From Arachnia rubra (GTDB lineage: Bacteria; Actinomycetota; Actinomycetes; Propionibacteriales; Propionibacteriaceae), in the NCBI RefSeq assembly GCF_019973735.1, contig NZ_AP024463.1, positions 1 through 64,000 of the forward strand: a stretch of 64,000 bases of DNA, read 5' to 3'. The number at the start of each line of letters is the position of its first letter. Within the stretch, counting starts at the first letter, position 1. The notes beneath the pieces were generated by a model. That model made no database searches, had not been told where the DNA came from, and was given only the letters and a program-made list of their open reading frames with translations. Shown piece by piece: positions 38,281-47,349 of the stretch. A program made the translations under genes and the position numbers.

Positions 38281-39273
38281 TCACCGCGACTGGACCTGCC
38301 CGATGGTTTCCAGGGGGTGGCGGCGCATGCGGTGGGGTAGGACCAGGTGGGCTGCCTGGCTGAGGTCGTCGGGGACGATCTCCGTCCGGGCATTCCAGGC
38401 GGCCAGGGCGCGGGCTGCCCGGACCATGGTGATGTCGGCGCGGTGGCCGTCGACGCCGGCTTCCATGCAGGTCTGTGCGACCTGCCGCAGCACCCCGTGG
38501 CCGGCCTCGACCTGCGGCAGCAGGTCAATGGCCGATGCGATCTGCTGCGCCAGCTCGTCGCTCTGGCAGCGCCACTGGCCGGCGAACCCGGCCGGGTCGG
38601 CCTCGAACGCCAGCCGCCGCTCGATGATCTGCACCCGGGCATCGGGGTCGGTCTCGCCCGTGACCGTGACGCACAGCCCGAACCGGTCGAGGAGCTGCGG
38701 CCGCAACTCGCCCTCCTCCGGGTTCATCGTGCCGACCAGCGAGAACCGGGCCGGGTGGGTGAGGCTGATGCCCTCCCGCTCGACGGTGTTCACGCCCATC
38801 GCGGCGGAGTCGAGCAGCAGGTCGACGACGTGGTCGTCCAGGAGGTTCACCTCGTCGACGTACAGGATCCCGCGATGCGCTGCCGCCAGCAGCCCCGGCT
38901 CGAACCGTTTGCGACCCGCCGTCAGCGCCGTCTCCAAGTCGAGCGTACCGGCGACCCGGTCTTCCGTTGCCCCGACCGGCAGCTCCACCACCGGCACCCG
39001 GGTGCGGCGGGTCTCGGGTTCGGCCTCGGGCAGGTCCAGCTCCTCGCGGTACTCGCGATACTCCCCGGGCGACAGGTGATAGGGCGTGCCCGCGGCCTCG
39101 GCGCGCTCCGGCAGCAGCTCCGCCAGGCCACGCACCGCCGTGGACTTCGCGGTCCCCTTGTCGCCGCGGATCAGCACCCCGGAGACCTGCGGGCTGATCA
39201 CCGTCAGGATCAGGGCGAGCTTCATCTCGTCCTGCCCGACGATGGCGGCGAACGGATACTGGGGTCGGCTCAT
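38281..39273 (-). CDS. Magnesium-chelatase subunit I-like AAA+ ATPase
   Basis: 330 residues. Walker A GDKGTAKST, Walker B ILYVDEVNLLDDH, the sensor GTMNPEEGELRPQLLDRFGL and the arginine-containing MRRHPLE end are the marks of the ChlI/BchI family. These ATPases form a ring with a D subunit and drive metal insertion by an H or CobN subunit. It is the last gene of the CobN operon. ATG 39273 (AAGGAAGGAA upstream) overlaps the stop of the D-like gene; the longer open frame lies antiparallel to nothing functional and is not used. Confidence 0.92.
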   Translation of the reverse strand: MSRPQYPFAAIVGQDEMKLALILTVISPQVSGVLIRGDKGTAKSTAVRGLAELLPERAEAAGTPYHLSPGEYREYREELDLPEAEPETRRTRVPVVELPVGATEDRVAGTLDLETALTAGRKRFEPGLLAAAHRGILYVDEVNLLDDHVVDLLLDSAAMGVNTVEREGISLTHPARFSLVGTMNPEEGELRPQLLDRFGLCVTVTGETDPDARVQIIERRLAFEADPAGFAGQWRCQSDELAQQIASAIDLLPQVEAGHGVLRQVAQTCMEAGVDGHRADITMVRAARALAAWNARTEIVPDDLSQAAHLVLPHRMRRHPLETIGQVQSR

Positions 39274-41198
39274 CGGCGTTCCTTCCTTGAATTCCCCGAG
39301 TCTTGCAGGTCGCGCACCACCGAGACGAGGTCGTCGGCGCGCAGCTCCTCGATCGCGAACCGGCGGGCTCCGAGCGCTGCGGCCAGCTCGACGCTGTGGC
39401 CGCGGGCCATCGGACCGGCCGGTTCGGTGTCGACGATCACCCATGTGACGCGGTCGTCGCGGGCCAGCTGCCCAGCGACCTGCACCGCCTCCGCGCTGGC
39501 GGCTCGCGAGACCCGGCCCTCCAGGCCGACATTGCCGCGCCCGTCGGTGACCACGATCACCAGGGGCCGCAGCGCCGGGTCGCGCAGCAGGGCGCGCCGC
39601 AGCAGCTCCGAGACCCGCACCAGGCCCGCGGCCAGGGGGGTGCGGCCCCCAACCGGCAGCTCCCGCAGCCGCCGCTCCGCCGTCTCGATGGAGGAGGTCG
39701 GCTCCACCAGCACCTGCGCGCCGGTGCCGCGGAAGCTGACCAGCGACACCTGGTCGCGTTTGACGTAGGCGTCCAGCAGCAGGCTCAGGACCGCGCCCTT
39801 GCTGGCTGCCATCCGGCCCCGCGCTCCCATCGAGCCGGAGGCGTCCACGCACAGCACCACCAGCGACCCGGCCTGCCGGATCCGCACCTTGCGACGCCAG
39901 TCGCCGGGCTCGATGATCACCGCCAGATCGCGGCGCGGATCGCCCAGCTCGGCGGCGCGCCGGCGGCGGCTGCGCTGGTGCACCGCGCCCGCGCGCAGCG
40001 TCGCGTCCAAGGCCAGGTCCACCGACTGCGGCGTCGGCCGGGAGCGGATGTAGCGGCCCCGCGCGTCGTCGCTGACGGTGGTGGTGCGGCGGCCCGACCC
40101 GGAGCGGCCGTGCCGGGACGCGGCCAGGTCGAGGGGACGCACCCGGAACGGCTCCCCGACGCCCGCGACCTGGTCCGGGGCCGGCTCCCCGGCCGGTCCC
40201 GGCGGCTCGGAGAGCTCGGACGGCTCGGAGTGCGGTTCGGAAGACCGCGGCGGGGCCGGGTCGGTGGGAGGTGGCTGTGTCGTCTCTCCCTGCCGTGTCG
40301 CCTCGCTCTGCCGTCCCGGCGACGGTTCCGCGGGTGCCTGCGGCGGTGGGGGGATGTGACGCCGCCGGTGGGCCAGCACCAGCTCCGCCACCGCGTCGAC
40401 GTCCTGACGGGTCACCCCGGACCGGCCGCACCAGGCGGCGTGGGCGCGGGCGGCGCGGCCCATCACCAGCTCCGCGCGGTGCCCGGCTGCCTGCGCGTCC
40501 ATCGCCAGCTCTGCGATCTGCTCGCTGAATCCACGTCCGAGCACCACCCCTGGCACCGCCGCCCGGGCCTGCCGGAGCCGGCCGGCCAGCCTGGTCTCCG
40601 CAGCCGCCCAGGATGCGGCGAAACCCGTCGGGTCGGCGTCGAAGGCGAGGCGGCGGGCCATGATCTCGACCCGCTCGTCCACGTCCCAAGCCCCCGTCAC
40701 CTCGACGCACAGCCCAAACCGGTCGAGGAGCTGGGGCCGCAGCGCCCCCTCCTCTGGGTTCATGGTCCCCACCAGCGCGAACCGGGCCGGCTGGGTGCGG
40801 GAGAAGCCCTCCCGCTCGATGGCCACCACCCCGCTGGCAGCGGCGTCCAGCACCAGATCCACGAGATGGTCGTCGAGGAGGTTGACCTCGTCGACGTACA
40901 GGATGCCGCCGTCGGTCTCGGCTAGCAGTCCCGGCTGGAAGCGCGGAGCCCCGCCGGTCAGGGTGGCCTCCAGGTCCAGGCCGCCGACGAGACGGTCCTC
41001 CGTCGTCCCCAGCGCGAGGGTCCGCAGCCGGCCCGACGGCAGCAGCGCCGCCAGCGACCGCACAATCGTGGACTTCGCCGTGCCCTTGGCGCCCTGGATC
41101 AGCACCCCGCCAATCGCCGGGTCGACGGCGGCCAGCAGCAGGGCCAGCCGCATCTGCGGCTGCCCCACCACGGCCGTGAACGGGAAGAGCGCGGGCAC
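39270..41198 (-). CDS. Magnesium-chelatase subunit D-like protein (AAA+ plus VWA)
   Basis: 642 residues. An intact AAA+ domain (Walker A GAKGTAKST, ILYVDEVNLLDDH, GTMNPEEGALRPQLLDRFGL) is followed by a Pro/Glu-rich linker at about 285-345. The C-terminal von Willebrand A domain has the metal-binding DASGSMG and VVTDGRGN. In ChlD/BchD this domain links the ATPase ring to the large chelatase subunit. GTG 41198 lies one base after the lipoprotein stop. Unlike many D subunits the Walker A is complete. Confidence 0.92.
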   Translation of the reverse strand: MPALFPFTAVVGQPQMRLALLLAAVDPAIGGVLIQGAKGTAKSTIVRSLAALLPSGRLRTLALGTTEDRLVGGLDLEATLTGGAPRFQPGLLAETDGGILYVDEVNLLDDHLVDLVLDAAASGVVAIEREGFSRTQPARFALVGTMNPEEGALRPQLLDRFGLCVEVTGAWDVDERVEIMARRLAFDADPTGFAASWAAAETRLAGRLRQARAAVPGVVLGRGFSEQIAELAMDAQAAGHRAELVMGRAARAHAAWCGRSGVTRQDVDAVAELVLAHRRRHIPPPPQAPAEPSPGRQSEATRQGETTQPPPTDPAPPRSSEPHSEPSELSEPPGPAGEPAPDQVAGVGEPFRVRPLDLAASRHGRSGSGRRTTTVSDDARGRYIRSRPTPQSVDLALDATLRAGAVHQRSRRRRAAELGDPRRDLAVIIEPGDWRRKVRIRQAGSLVVLCVDASGSMGARGRMAASKGAVLSLLLDAYVKRDQVSLVSFRGTGAQVLVEPTSSIETAERRLRELPVGGRTPLAAGLVRVSELLRRALLRDPALRPLVIVVTDGRGNVGLEGRVSRAASAEAVQVAGQLARDDRVTWVIVDTEPAGPMARGHSVELAAALGARRFAIEELRADDLVSVVRDLQDSGNSRKERR

Positions 41199-41199
41199 G

Positions 41200-41766
41200 T
41201 CAGGCGGTCGCAGCTTCCTCGATGGTCTTGCCGTAACGCTCCTTGAACCAGGCCTCCAGGTCTTTCTGCTCCTTGACGCGGTCGCTCTGCGCCTTGTCGA
41301 AACGCCCCATCTGCTTCAGGCCCGGGATCGCGTCGGCCCCATCGTCGCCGACCACGGCGGTCAGCTCGCCCGTCTCCAGGCTCACCGTGTAGTCGAAGGC
41401 CTTCTGCATGGCGGAGACGAAACGATGGCAGGACATCGTCTTGGCGGTGTAGTCGAAGGTGTAGTGGTCGGTGAAGTTCTCGCCGCTGTTCGGGTCGACC
41501 AGCTGGAAGGCTGCGGTCTTCGCCGCGGGATCGATCGTGACCTTCAAGCCGGAGTCCTTGAAGACCTTGGCCTGCAGGTCGGTGTCGACCAGCTTGCCGC
41601 CCTCCGGGGTGAGGCTCGGGGCGGCGGCCGGGCTGCTGGCGGCAGGCGACGACGCCGGCGACTGCCCGGTGCTGCCGCCCGAGCAGCCCGCCAGGACCAG
41701 GCCGGCCGCCAGGCAGGCGCTGAGCGTCGCGGTGAGCTTCCTCATGGGCGTGGGTGTGATGGTCAT
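41200..41766 (-). CDS. Lipoprotein of the CobN operon, unknown function
   Basis: 188 residues. Lipoprotein signal MRKLTATLSACLAAGLVLAGC, then a Ser/Pro/Ala linker and a compact domain with SGENFTDHYTFDYTAKTMSC, HRFVSAMQKAFDYTV and a charged helical C terminus (KDLEAWFKERYGKTIEEA). I do not recognise the family. AAGGAG 8 bases before ATG 41766 favours this start over ATG 41745. It lies between cobN and the ChlD-like gene with 1- and 23-base gaps, so it belongs to the same operon although it acts outside the membrane. It could bind the metal or tetrapyrrole that the operon handles. Confidence 0.8.
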   Translation of the reverse strand: MTITPTPMRKLTATLSACLAAGLVLAGCSGGSTGQSPASSPAASSPAAAPSLTPEGGKLVDTDLQAKVFKDSGLKVTIDPAAKTAAFQLVDPNSGENFTDHYTFDYTAKTMSCHRFVSAMQKAFDYTVSLETGELTAVVGDDGADAIPGLKQMGRFDKAQSDRVKEQKDLEAWFKERYGKTIEEAATA

Positions 41767-41789
41767 GGCTGTGCTCCTTGTCGTGGGGG

Positions 41790-44700
41790 TCAGGCGCCGT
41801 CCTCGCCGGCGCCCTCCAGGGCGGTGTCGATGTCGAATTGGACGTCCTCCAGGGTCTCGATGCGCTCGTCGCTTGCCTGCCACAGGTCACGACGGCTGGC
41901 TTCCAGCAGCCGGCTCGCGATCGCGGCGGTGGCGTGCGGGTTCGCGTCGCGGAGCCTGCCCAGCATTTCGGGGTCGCCCATGAACCGGTCGCAGACGGCG
42001 TCGAACATCCAGTCCGGCATCTCGCCGGTCGTGGCGGCCAGGCCCAGCAGGTTCGTGGTGCGGTCGGAGATCTCGCCGACGCCCTGGTGCCCGTGGGCGA
42101 GCATCGCATCGACCCACTTCGGATTCAGCAGCTGCGCGTACAGGCCCGCCCGGGCCGCATCCCCGGCCGTCGCGGTGTGCACGCGCCGCCCGGTGGTGTC
42201 GGTGACCAGCGTCGGCACGGACTCGCCGCGGGCCGCCGCCACCGACGCGCTCATCCCGCCGAGGAACTCGAAGAAGTGGTCGAGGTCGGTGATGTGGTGC
42301 TCGTTCGACGAGCGGCACTGCGCGACCAGCTGCACATCCGCCAGGTGCCCGCGGTACAGCTCCGGCACCTTGTCGCCGTGCCGGTGCCGGGAGTAGACGT
42401 GCTGGGAGCCGTTGGTGAAATGCTCGGCCAGCTCGGCGGTGGCGTCCCAGTTCCCGGCGTCGATCACGTCGGTCAGCCCGGTGGCGTACAGCTCCGGCGG
42501 CGGTCCGAAAACCCTCACGTGGCTCAGCTCCCCGGCCTGGCGTTCGTCCATGCCGCCGGCGACGAGCTGGTCATGGGTGGCGCGGGTGCGCGCAGCGACC
42601 GGATTGACCTCGGCGGGCTCGTCCAGGGCCGCGACCGCCGCGAACATGTCGTCCAGCTCCTCGACGAGCGTGCCGAACAGGTCGCGGAAGAAACCCGAGA
42701 TCGTGACCACGACGTCCACGCGGGGACGTCCCAGCTCGGCGGCGGGGATCACCTCCCAGCCGGGCTGCCCGGGACGCCTGGCCCGGGCCCGCCGCACCCC
42801 GATCAGCGACATCACCTGCGCGTAGGTCTCGCCGTGGGTGCGGGTGGTCTCCAGCCCCCACAGCACCAGGCCGACGCAGCCCGGCCAGGCACCGCCGTGA
42901 CCCTCCCGGTAAGCGTCGGTGATCTGCCGCGCCATCTCCTCGCCGCGCCGGGCCGCGAGGGCGCTCGGGACCTGGCGGGGGTCGAACTGGTACAGCGACG
43001 CCCCGCTGGGCAGCACCTCCGGGTTGCGGATCGCGTCGCCGCCGAGCCGCGCCTCGACGTGGCGTCCCGATAACGCCTTGTGCAGGAAGTCCCACTCCTG
43101 GTTGCCCGCGAACCGGGCCGCCAGCTCGCGGGAGCGGACGATGATCGCCTGCGACGTCTCGTCGCCGGCCAGCTGCTCGGCCGGTGTGTCGCTGGCCAGG
43201 GCCAGCTCGACGAGGTCCCGGGCGGCGTCGGCGTAGCGGGCCATGCTCGCCTCGTCGAGCTGCCGGACCTGCTCGGTATCGAGGCCGTCGGCGGCCGCCA
43301 TCAGCTCGTAGCCGGGCGCCAGCTCGTCGACGCCGTTGCCGATCACTCCGCTGACCATGTAGGCGACCTCGTCCGGGCTCCAGCGGCTGCCGAAGACGTG
43401 CAGGCCGAGGGGGATCAGCTGGGCGCGCAGTCGTTCCAGTTCGCCCTCCAGCTCGTCGGGGTCGGTGGGCAGGTGCGCCTGCGCGGCCCGTTCCTGGAGC
43501 TCCGCCAGCTGGTCGTCGCTGGTCTGCGGCGCCGCGGCCAGGGTGCGCTGGTAGGCGGCCAGCAGGTCCGCGACCTCCTCAAGGTCGTCGTGCAGGCCGC
43601 CGGGGGTCATCACCGGCGACTGGTAGCTGACCATGGTTGCGTGCGAACGCCGCCGCGCCAGGAGCGCCTCGGCGGGGTTGCCGACGTAGTACAGGTAGAC
43701 GTGGGGCACGTCGCCGATCATCAGGTCCGGGAAGTCGTGCCGGCTGACGGCGTTCTCCTTCGACTTGAGGAACTCGAACGTCCCGTGCGTTCCGACGTGC
43801 ACGATCACGTCGGCCCGCCACACGTGCTGCAGCCACGTGTAGTAGGCCAGGTACTGCGGGTGCGGCGGGACGGTGTTGTCGTGGGCCAGGGAGCCGTCGG
43901 CCTCGGGGGCGCGGCCCGGCTGGATCCCGACCAGGACGTTGCCGTAGGCGACGTGCGGAATGAGGTAGTCGCCGGCCGCGTCGGTCATGAGCTGCGGGCC
44001 GTCGGCGGGCCAGGCCTGCTCCACGTCCCGCCATGCCTGGTCGTCGCCCAGGTCGGCGTGCGCCTGCCCGCGGGGGTAGACGGCCGGCTGCACCTGAGTG
44101 AGGTAGCTGGGGGAGTTGACCTGCCCGGCCATCAGGTCGGCGCGCAGCCGCTCGGCGCTCACCGGCTCGGTGCGGTAGCCGTGCTGGCTGAGGTCGTCCA
44201 GGATCGCGGAGATCGACGCCGCCACGTCGAGCTGCGACGCCGCCAGGAGACTGCCCTCGCCCGCCGGGTAGTCGTAGCCGATCACCGCCACCCGCTTGTC
44301 CTGGTTCGCCAGCCGCCGCAGCCGCAGCAGCCCCGCGACCCGCCCGGCGAGCCGGTCGAGCTGCTCGGCGATGACCTGCAGCTCGGAGGTGTCCACCCGG
44401 TGGCGTTCGTCATGCTCGGGCGAGGTCATGGCGGCGACCGGGATCTGGTTAATGGCGCCGTCGAACTCGGGCAGCATCACCGAGACCAGCACCTCCGACG
44501 GCCCCAGCCCGTGACTTTCGTGCAGCCACTGATCGGCGGTGGTGCGGGTCAGCAGGATCGGCGACAGGTAGGGCGCGCCCAGCCGGTTGAGGGCCTGGAT
44601 GCCGTGCTCGGCGTCGCCGCCGGTGGGTCCTGCGCCGAACCGGAAGCTCATCAGCGTGACTATCAGCTCCGGTTCGAGGCCGGCGGTGGTGCAGATCTCG

Positions 44701-45509
44701 ACGATCGAGTCGACGGCGGTCGCGGCGTCTGTCTCGATGGCGACCGGCAGCACCCGCGCCTGCCTTCCGAGGACCTCGGCGACCTGCGCGGCGACGGGTT
44801 CGGGGTCGGTGGGGTAGCTGTAGCCGTTGTACAGCAGCGCCACCACGGGACGGCCATCCGGGCCGCCGTGCGCCGCGAGGTAGTCGGCGACGCTGGTGTA
44901 GCGCACCCGGGTCGCCGGGTCGGCCAGGTACGCCCCCGGCTGCTGGACGCTGGGCTCGGGCACCTCAAGGTCCGCGTGTCCGCCGTAGTCGCGCAGCAGG
45001 GTGCCGAGCACGAACTGGGCGTCGCTGCCGTGCATCTTCCGGTACGCGCGGGCCAGGCGCGAGTACATCATCGCGTCGTGCCGCGCCCGGGGGTCCTCGG
45101 GGCCGTCGGCTCCCGGCCTGGGGGGCTTGCCGGCGGGGTGGGCGTCCTCCGGCTGGCCGGAGTCGGCGAGGAGCATGCCGGGCATGGCGCCCTGGGGCAT
45201 CCGGAACCTGCCCAGGCGGGTCTGCTCCGCGAACTGCAGTCCGAAGGCCAGCAGGTGCCCGTGGTAGCCGGCCAGCACCGGGACCAGGACGTCGTACCAC
45301 TCCGGACCCGAGCGCATCAGGTCCACGACCACCACGTCGGCCGCCTCGACGGCGGCGCGCATGGCGTCGGCGTCGGCATCGCGCAGCTCCTGCGACGCGT
45401 TGAACAGGGCCAGCTCGCCCCAGCCGGGGGCTTGCCGGTCGTAGTGCGCGGCGGCGGCGATGAAGCCACGCAGCGCCCCGGGGTAGTGGGTGATCACGAC
45501 GACTCTCAT
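41790..45509 (-). CDS. cobN: CobN-type cobaltochelatase/Mg-chelatase H-like subunit
   Basis: 1239 residues, full length for CobN. N-terminal MRVVVITHYPGALRG, a central HVGTHGTFEFLKSKENAVSR (consensus HxGTHGTxE), DLMIGDVPHVYLYYVGNPAEA, and a C-terminal RVFGPPPELYATGLTD with HVYSRHRHGDKVPELYRGHLADVQ. This subunit binds the tetrapyrrole and the metal. In the aerobic cobalamin route CobN inserts cobalt into hydrogenobyrinate diamide with CobS and CobT; here the helpers are ChlI/ChlD-like. Its start overlaps the ABC ATPase stop (ATGA). Substrate uncertain because of the iron-type operator upstream. Confidence 0.92.
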   Translation of the reverse strand: MRVVVITHYPGALRGFIAAAAHYDRQAPGWGELALFNASQELRDADADAMRAAVEAADVVVVDLMRSGPEWYDVLVPVLAGYHGHLLAFGLQFAEQTRLGRFRMPQGAMPGMLLADSGQPEDAHPAGKPPRPGADGPEDPRARHDAMMYSRLARAYRKMHGSDAQFVLGTLLRDYGGHADLEVPEPSVQQPGAYLADPATRVRYTSVADYLAAHGGPDGRPVVALLYNGYSYPTDPEPVAAQVAEVLGRQARVLPVAIETDAATAVDSIVEICTTAGLEPELIVTLMSFRFGAGPTGGDAEHGIQALNRLGAPYLSPILLTRTTADQWLHESHGLGPSEVLVSVMLPEFDGAINQIPVAAMTSPEHDERHRVDTSELQVIAEQLDRLAGRVAGLLRLRRLANQDKRVAVIGYDYPAGEGSLLAASQLDVAASISAILDDLSQHGYRTEPVSAERLRADLMAGQVNSPSYLTQVQPAVYPRGQAHADLGDDQAWRDVEQAWPADGPQLMTDAAGDYLIPHVAYGNVLVGIQPGRAPEADGSLAHDNTVPPHPQYLAYYTWLQHVWRADVIVHVGTHGTFEFLKSKENAVSRHDFPDLMIGDVPHVYLYYVGNPAEALLARRRSHATMVSYQSPVMTPGGLHDDLEEVADLLAAYQRTLAAAPQTSDDQLAELQERAAQAHLPTDPDELEGELERLRAQLIPLGLHVFGSRWSPDEVAYMVSGVIGNGVDELAPGYELMAAADGLDTEQVRQLDEASMARYADAARDLVELALASDTPAEQLAGDETSQAIIVRSRELAARFAGNQEWDFLHKALSGRHVEARLGGDAIRNPEVLPSGASLYQFDPRQVPSALAARRGEEMARQITDAYREGHGGAWPGCVGLVLWGLETTRTHGETYAQVMSLIGVRRARARRPGQPGWEVIPAAELGRPRVDVVVTISGFFRDLFGTLVEELDDMFAAVAALDEPAEVNPVAARTRATHDQLVAGGMDERQAGELSHVRVFGPPPELYATGLTDVIDAGNWDATAELAEHFTNGSQHVYSRHRHGDKVPELYRGHLADVQLVAQCRSSNEHHITDLDHFFEFLGGMSASVAAARGESVPTLVTDTTGRRVHTATAGDAARAGLYAQLLNPKWVDAMLAHGHQGVGEISDRTTNLLGLAATTGEMPDWMFDAVCDRFMGDPEMLGRLRDANPHATAAIASRLLEASRRDLWQASDERIETLEDVQFDIDTALEGAGEDGA

Positions 45510-46336
45510 GATGGATCCTTACCTTCCGGCCCTTCCGGCGAGACCTGGCCGGACACCCGGCGACGCGGCACGATCACAGGATGCCCCGATCCGGGGTCGG
45601 TTGTAACCCAGGCGTCGACGGCGAAGTTGCGTTCGACCTCCCCGGCCGACAGTGCCTCGGACGGGACGCCGTCGGCCTCGATCCGGCCCTGCCCCATGAC
45701 CACGCAGCGGTCACAGTAGCGGGCCGCCTGCCCCAGGTCGTGCAGGACGGCGATCACCGTCAGCCCGGAACGCTCGTTGAGGCCGCGGACCAGGTCGAGG
45801 ACGTCCAGCTGGTGGGCGATGTCGAGGTGGGTGGTCGGCTCGTCCAGCAGCAGGATCCTCGGCTCCTGCGCCAGGGCGGTGGCGATCCAGACCCGCTGCC
45901 GCTCACCACCGGACAGCGAAGCCACCCGCCGGTGTGCCAGATGCCCCACCCCGGTGGCCTCCATCGCCCGTTCGACCGCGGAGTCGTGGCGCGGCGGACC
46001 TGGCTGCCACCACGGCAGGTGCGCGTAGCGGCCGTAGCCGACCAGCCGCTCCACGGTGACGTCGCCGTCGGCCTGGCCACCCTGCCACACCACCGCCATC
46101 ACCCGCGCGATCCGCGCCGGGGAGAGGTCCTGGACCAGACGGTCGTCGAGCAGCACCCGGCCGGCATCGGGACGCAGTGCCCCGCAGAGTGTGCGCAGCA
46201 GCGTCGTCTTGCCGCAGCCGTTCGGCCCCAGGACCCCATGCAGCGCGCCGGGGGTGAAGTCGACGTCGATGCCGTCGAGGATCCGCCTGCCGCCCAGGCT
46301 GACCTGGAGACCACGCGCGCTGAGCCCGGCCGGCAT
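45506..46336 (-). CDS. FecE/BtuD-type ABC transporter ATP-binding protein
   Basis: 276 residues. Walker A GPNGCGKTT, signature LSGGERQRVWIATAL, Walker B ILLLDEPTTHLDIAHQ, H-loop VLHDLGQAARY: the classic import ATPase for iron-siderophore, haem or cobalamin. ATG 46336 shares one base with the permease stop (TGATG). It acts with the permease and binding lipoprotein encoded just upstream. Confidence 0.93.
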   Translation of the reverse strand: MPAGLSARGLQVSLGGRRILDGIDVDFTPGALHGVLGPNGCGKTTLLRTLCGALRPDAGRVLLDDRLVQDLSPARIARVMAVVWQGGQADGDVTVERLVGYGRYAHLPWWQPGPPRHDSAVERAMEATGVGHLAHRRVASLSGGERQRVWIATALAQEPRILLLDEPTTHLDIAHQLDVLDLVRGLNERSGLTVIAVLHDLGQAARYCDRCVVMGQGRIEADGVPSEALSAGEVERNFAVDAWVTTDPGSGHPVIVPRRRVSGQVSPEGPEGKDPS

Positions 46337-47349
46337 CACAGGGCCCTCCGCAGCAGGAAGAGGAAGAACGGCACCCCGAGCACCGCCATCATGATGCCCA
46401 CCGGGATCTCGATGGGGCTGAACAGCGTCCGGGAGATCGTGTCGCTGATCATCACCAGCGCGGCCCCGAAGACGATCGCGCCCGGCACCAGTAACTGGTG
46501 CCTGGTGCCCAGCACCAGGCGCATGATGTGCGGGACGATCAACCCGACGAAACCCAGCAGCCCGACCACGCTGACGGCACTGGCCGCCAGCAGCGCCGCG
46601 ATCGCCGTCAGCAGGAGCCGGTTGGCCTGCACGTTCATGCCGACGCCACGCGCCACGTCGTCGCCGAGCACGATCACGTCGAGCTGCCGCGTGACCAGCA
46701 GCGACGCCAGCAATGTCGCCAGCGAGTAGGGCCACAGCTGGCCGAACTCCGACCAGCCCTTCAACGTCATGGCGCCGTTCATGAACAGCAACGCGCCCTG
46801 GAGACGGTCGGAGAACAGCACCATCACCGCGCTGATGCCCGCGCCGCACAGCGCCGAGACCGCTACCCCGGCCAGGATCACCCGCATGGGACGGATGCCG
46901 CCCCGCCACGCCAGGGCGTAGATGACCACGGCCGCCAGCATGGCCCCGCAGAACGCCACCGGCGTGACGAGCGCCTGATGCTGGGGCAGCGCCAGCAGCA
47001 CCACCATCCCGGCCAGCCCGGCACCCGACGAGACCCCGATGATCCCGGGGTCGGCCAGGGGATTGCCCATCACGGCCTGGAGGATCACGCCCGAGGTGGC
47101 GAGGTTCATGCCGACCAGAGCGCCTACCAGCACCCGCGGCAGCCGGATGTCCCACACCACCCCATGCCACTGGTACCCGGTCTCGCCGAACAGGGCGTTC
47201 AGCACCTGGCCCGGGTGGAGCGCCAGGGTGCCGCTTCCCAGGGCGAAGACGGCCCCGCCCAGCAGCAGCACCCCGAGGGCCGCGAACACCAAAGCCTGGT
47301 ACCAGCCCTGTTCCCGAAGATCTCTGCCCGCCAGCGGCTGACTGGTCAA
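46336..47349 (-). CDS. FecCD/BtuC-type ABC transporter permease
   Basis: About 337 residues, ten hydrophobic helices, with FecCD family motifs: RLPRVLVGALVGMNLATSGV, ILQAVMGNPLADPGIIGVSS, GAGLAG and GFVGLIVPHIMRLVLGTRH. TTG 47349 is the most likely start because it overlaps the binding-protein stop (TTGA). A longer open frame runs antiparallel-free but overlaps the whole binding-protein gene and is not used. It forms the membrane channel for an iron chelate, haem or corrinoid. Confidence 0.9.
   Translation of the reverse strand: MTSQPLAGRDLREQGWYQALVFAALGVLLLGGAVFALGSGTLALHPGQVLNALFGETGYQWHGVVWDIRLPRVLVGALVGMNLATSGVILQAVMGNPLADPGIIGVSSGAGLAGMVVLLALPQHQALVTPVAFCGAMLAAVVIYALAWRGGIRPMRVILAGVAVSALCGAGISAVMVLFSDRLQGALLFMNGAMTLKGWSEFGQLWPYSLATLLASLLVTRQLDVIVLGDDVARGVGMNVQANRLLLTAIAALLAASAVSVVGLLGFVGLIVPHIMRLVLGTRHQLLVPGAIVFGAALVMISDTISRTLFSPIEIPVGIMMAVLGVPFFLFLLRRAL

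Noticed and set aside
38281..40710. ChlI-like frame extended upstream to 809 codons
   Set aside because: The extra part overlaps the ChlD-like gene in another frame and is Arg/Gly/Pro-rich nonsense; ATG 39273 with a strong RBS is the start.
39303..40925. A 540-codon plus-strand frame opposite the ChlD-like gene
   Set aside because: Shadow of a gene with intact Walker and VWA motifs.
43080..45719. An 879-codon plus-strand frame opposite cobN
   Set aside because: Antisense to a full-length, clearly recognised CobN; composition is the low-complexity kind produced by GC-rich antisense frames.
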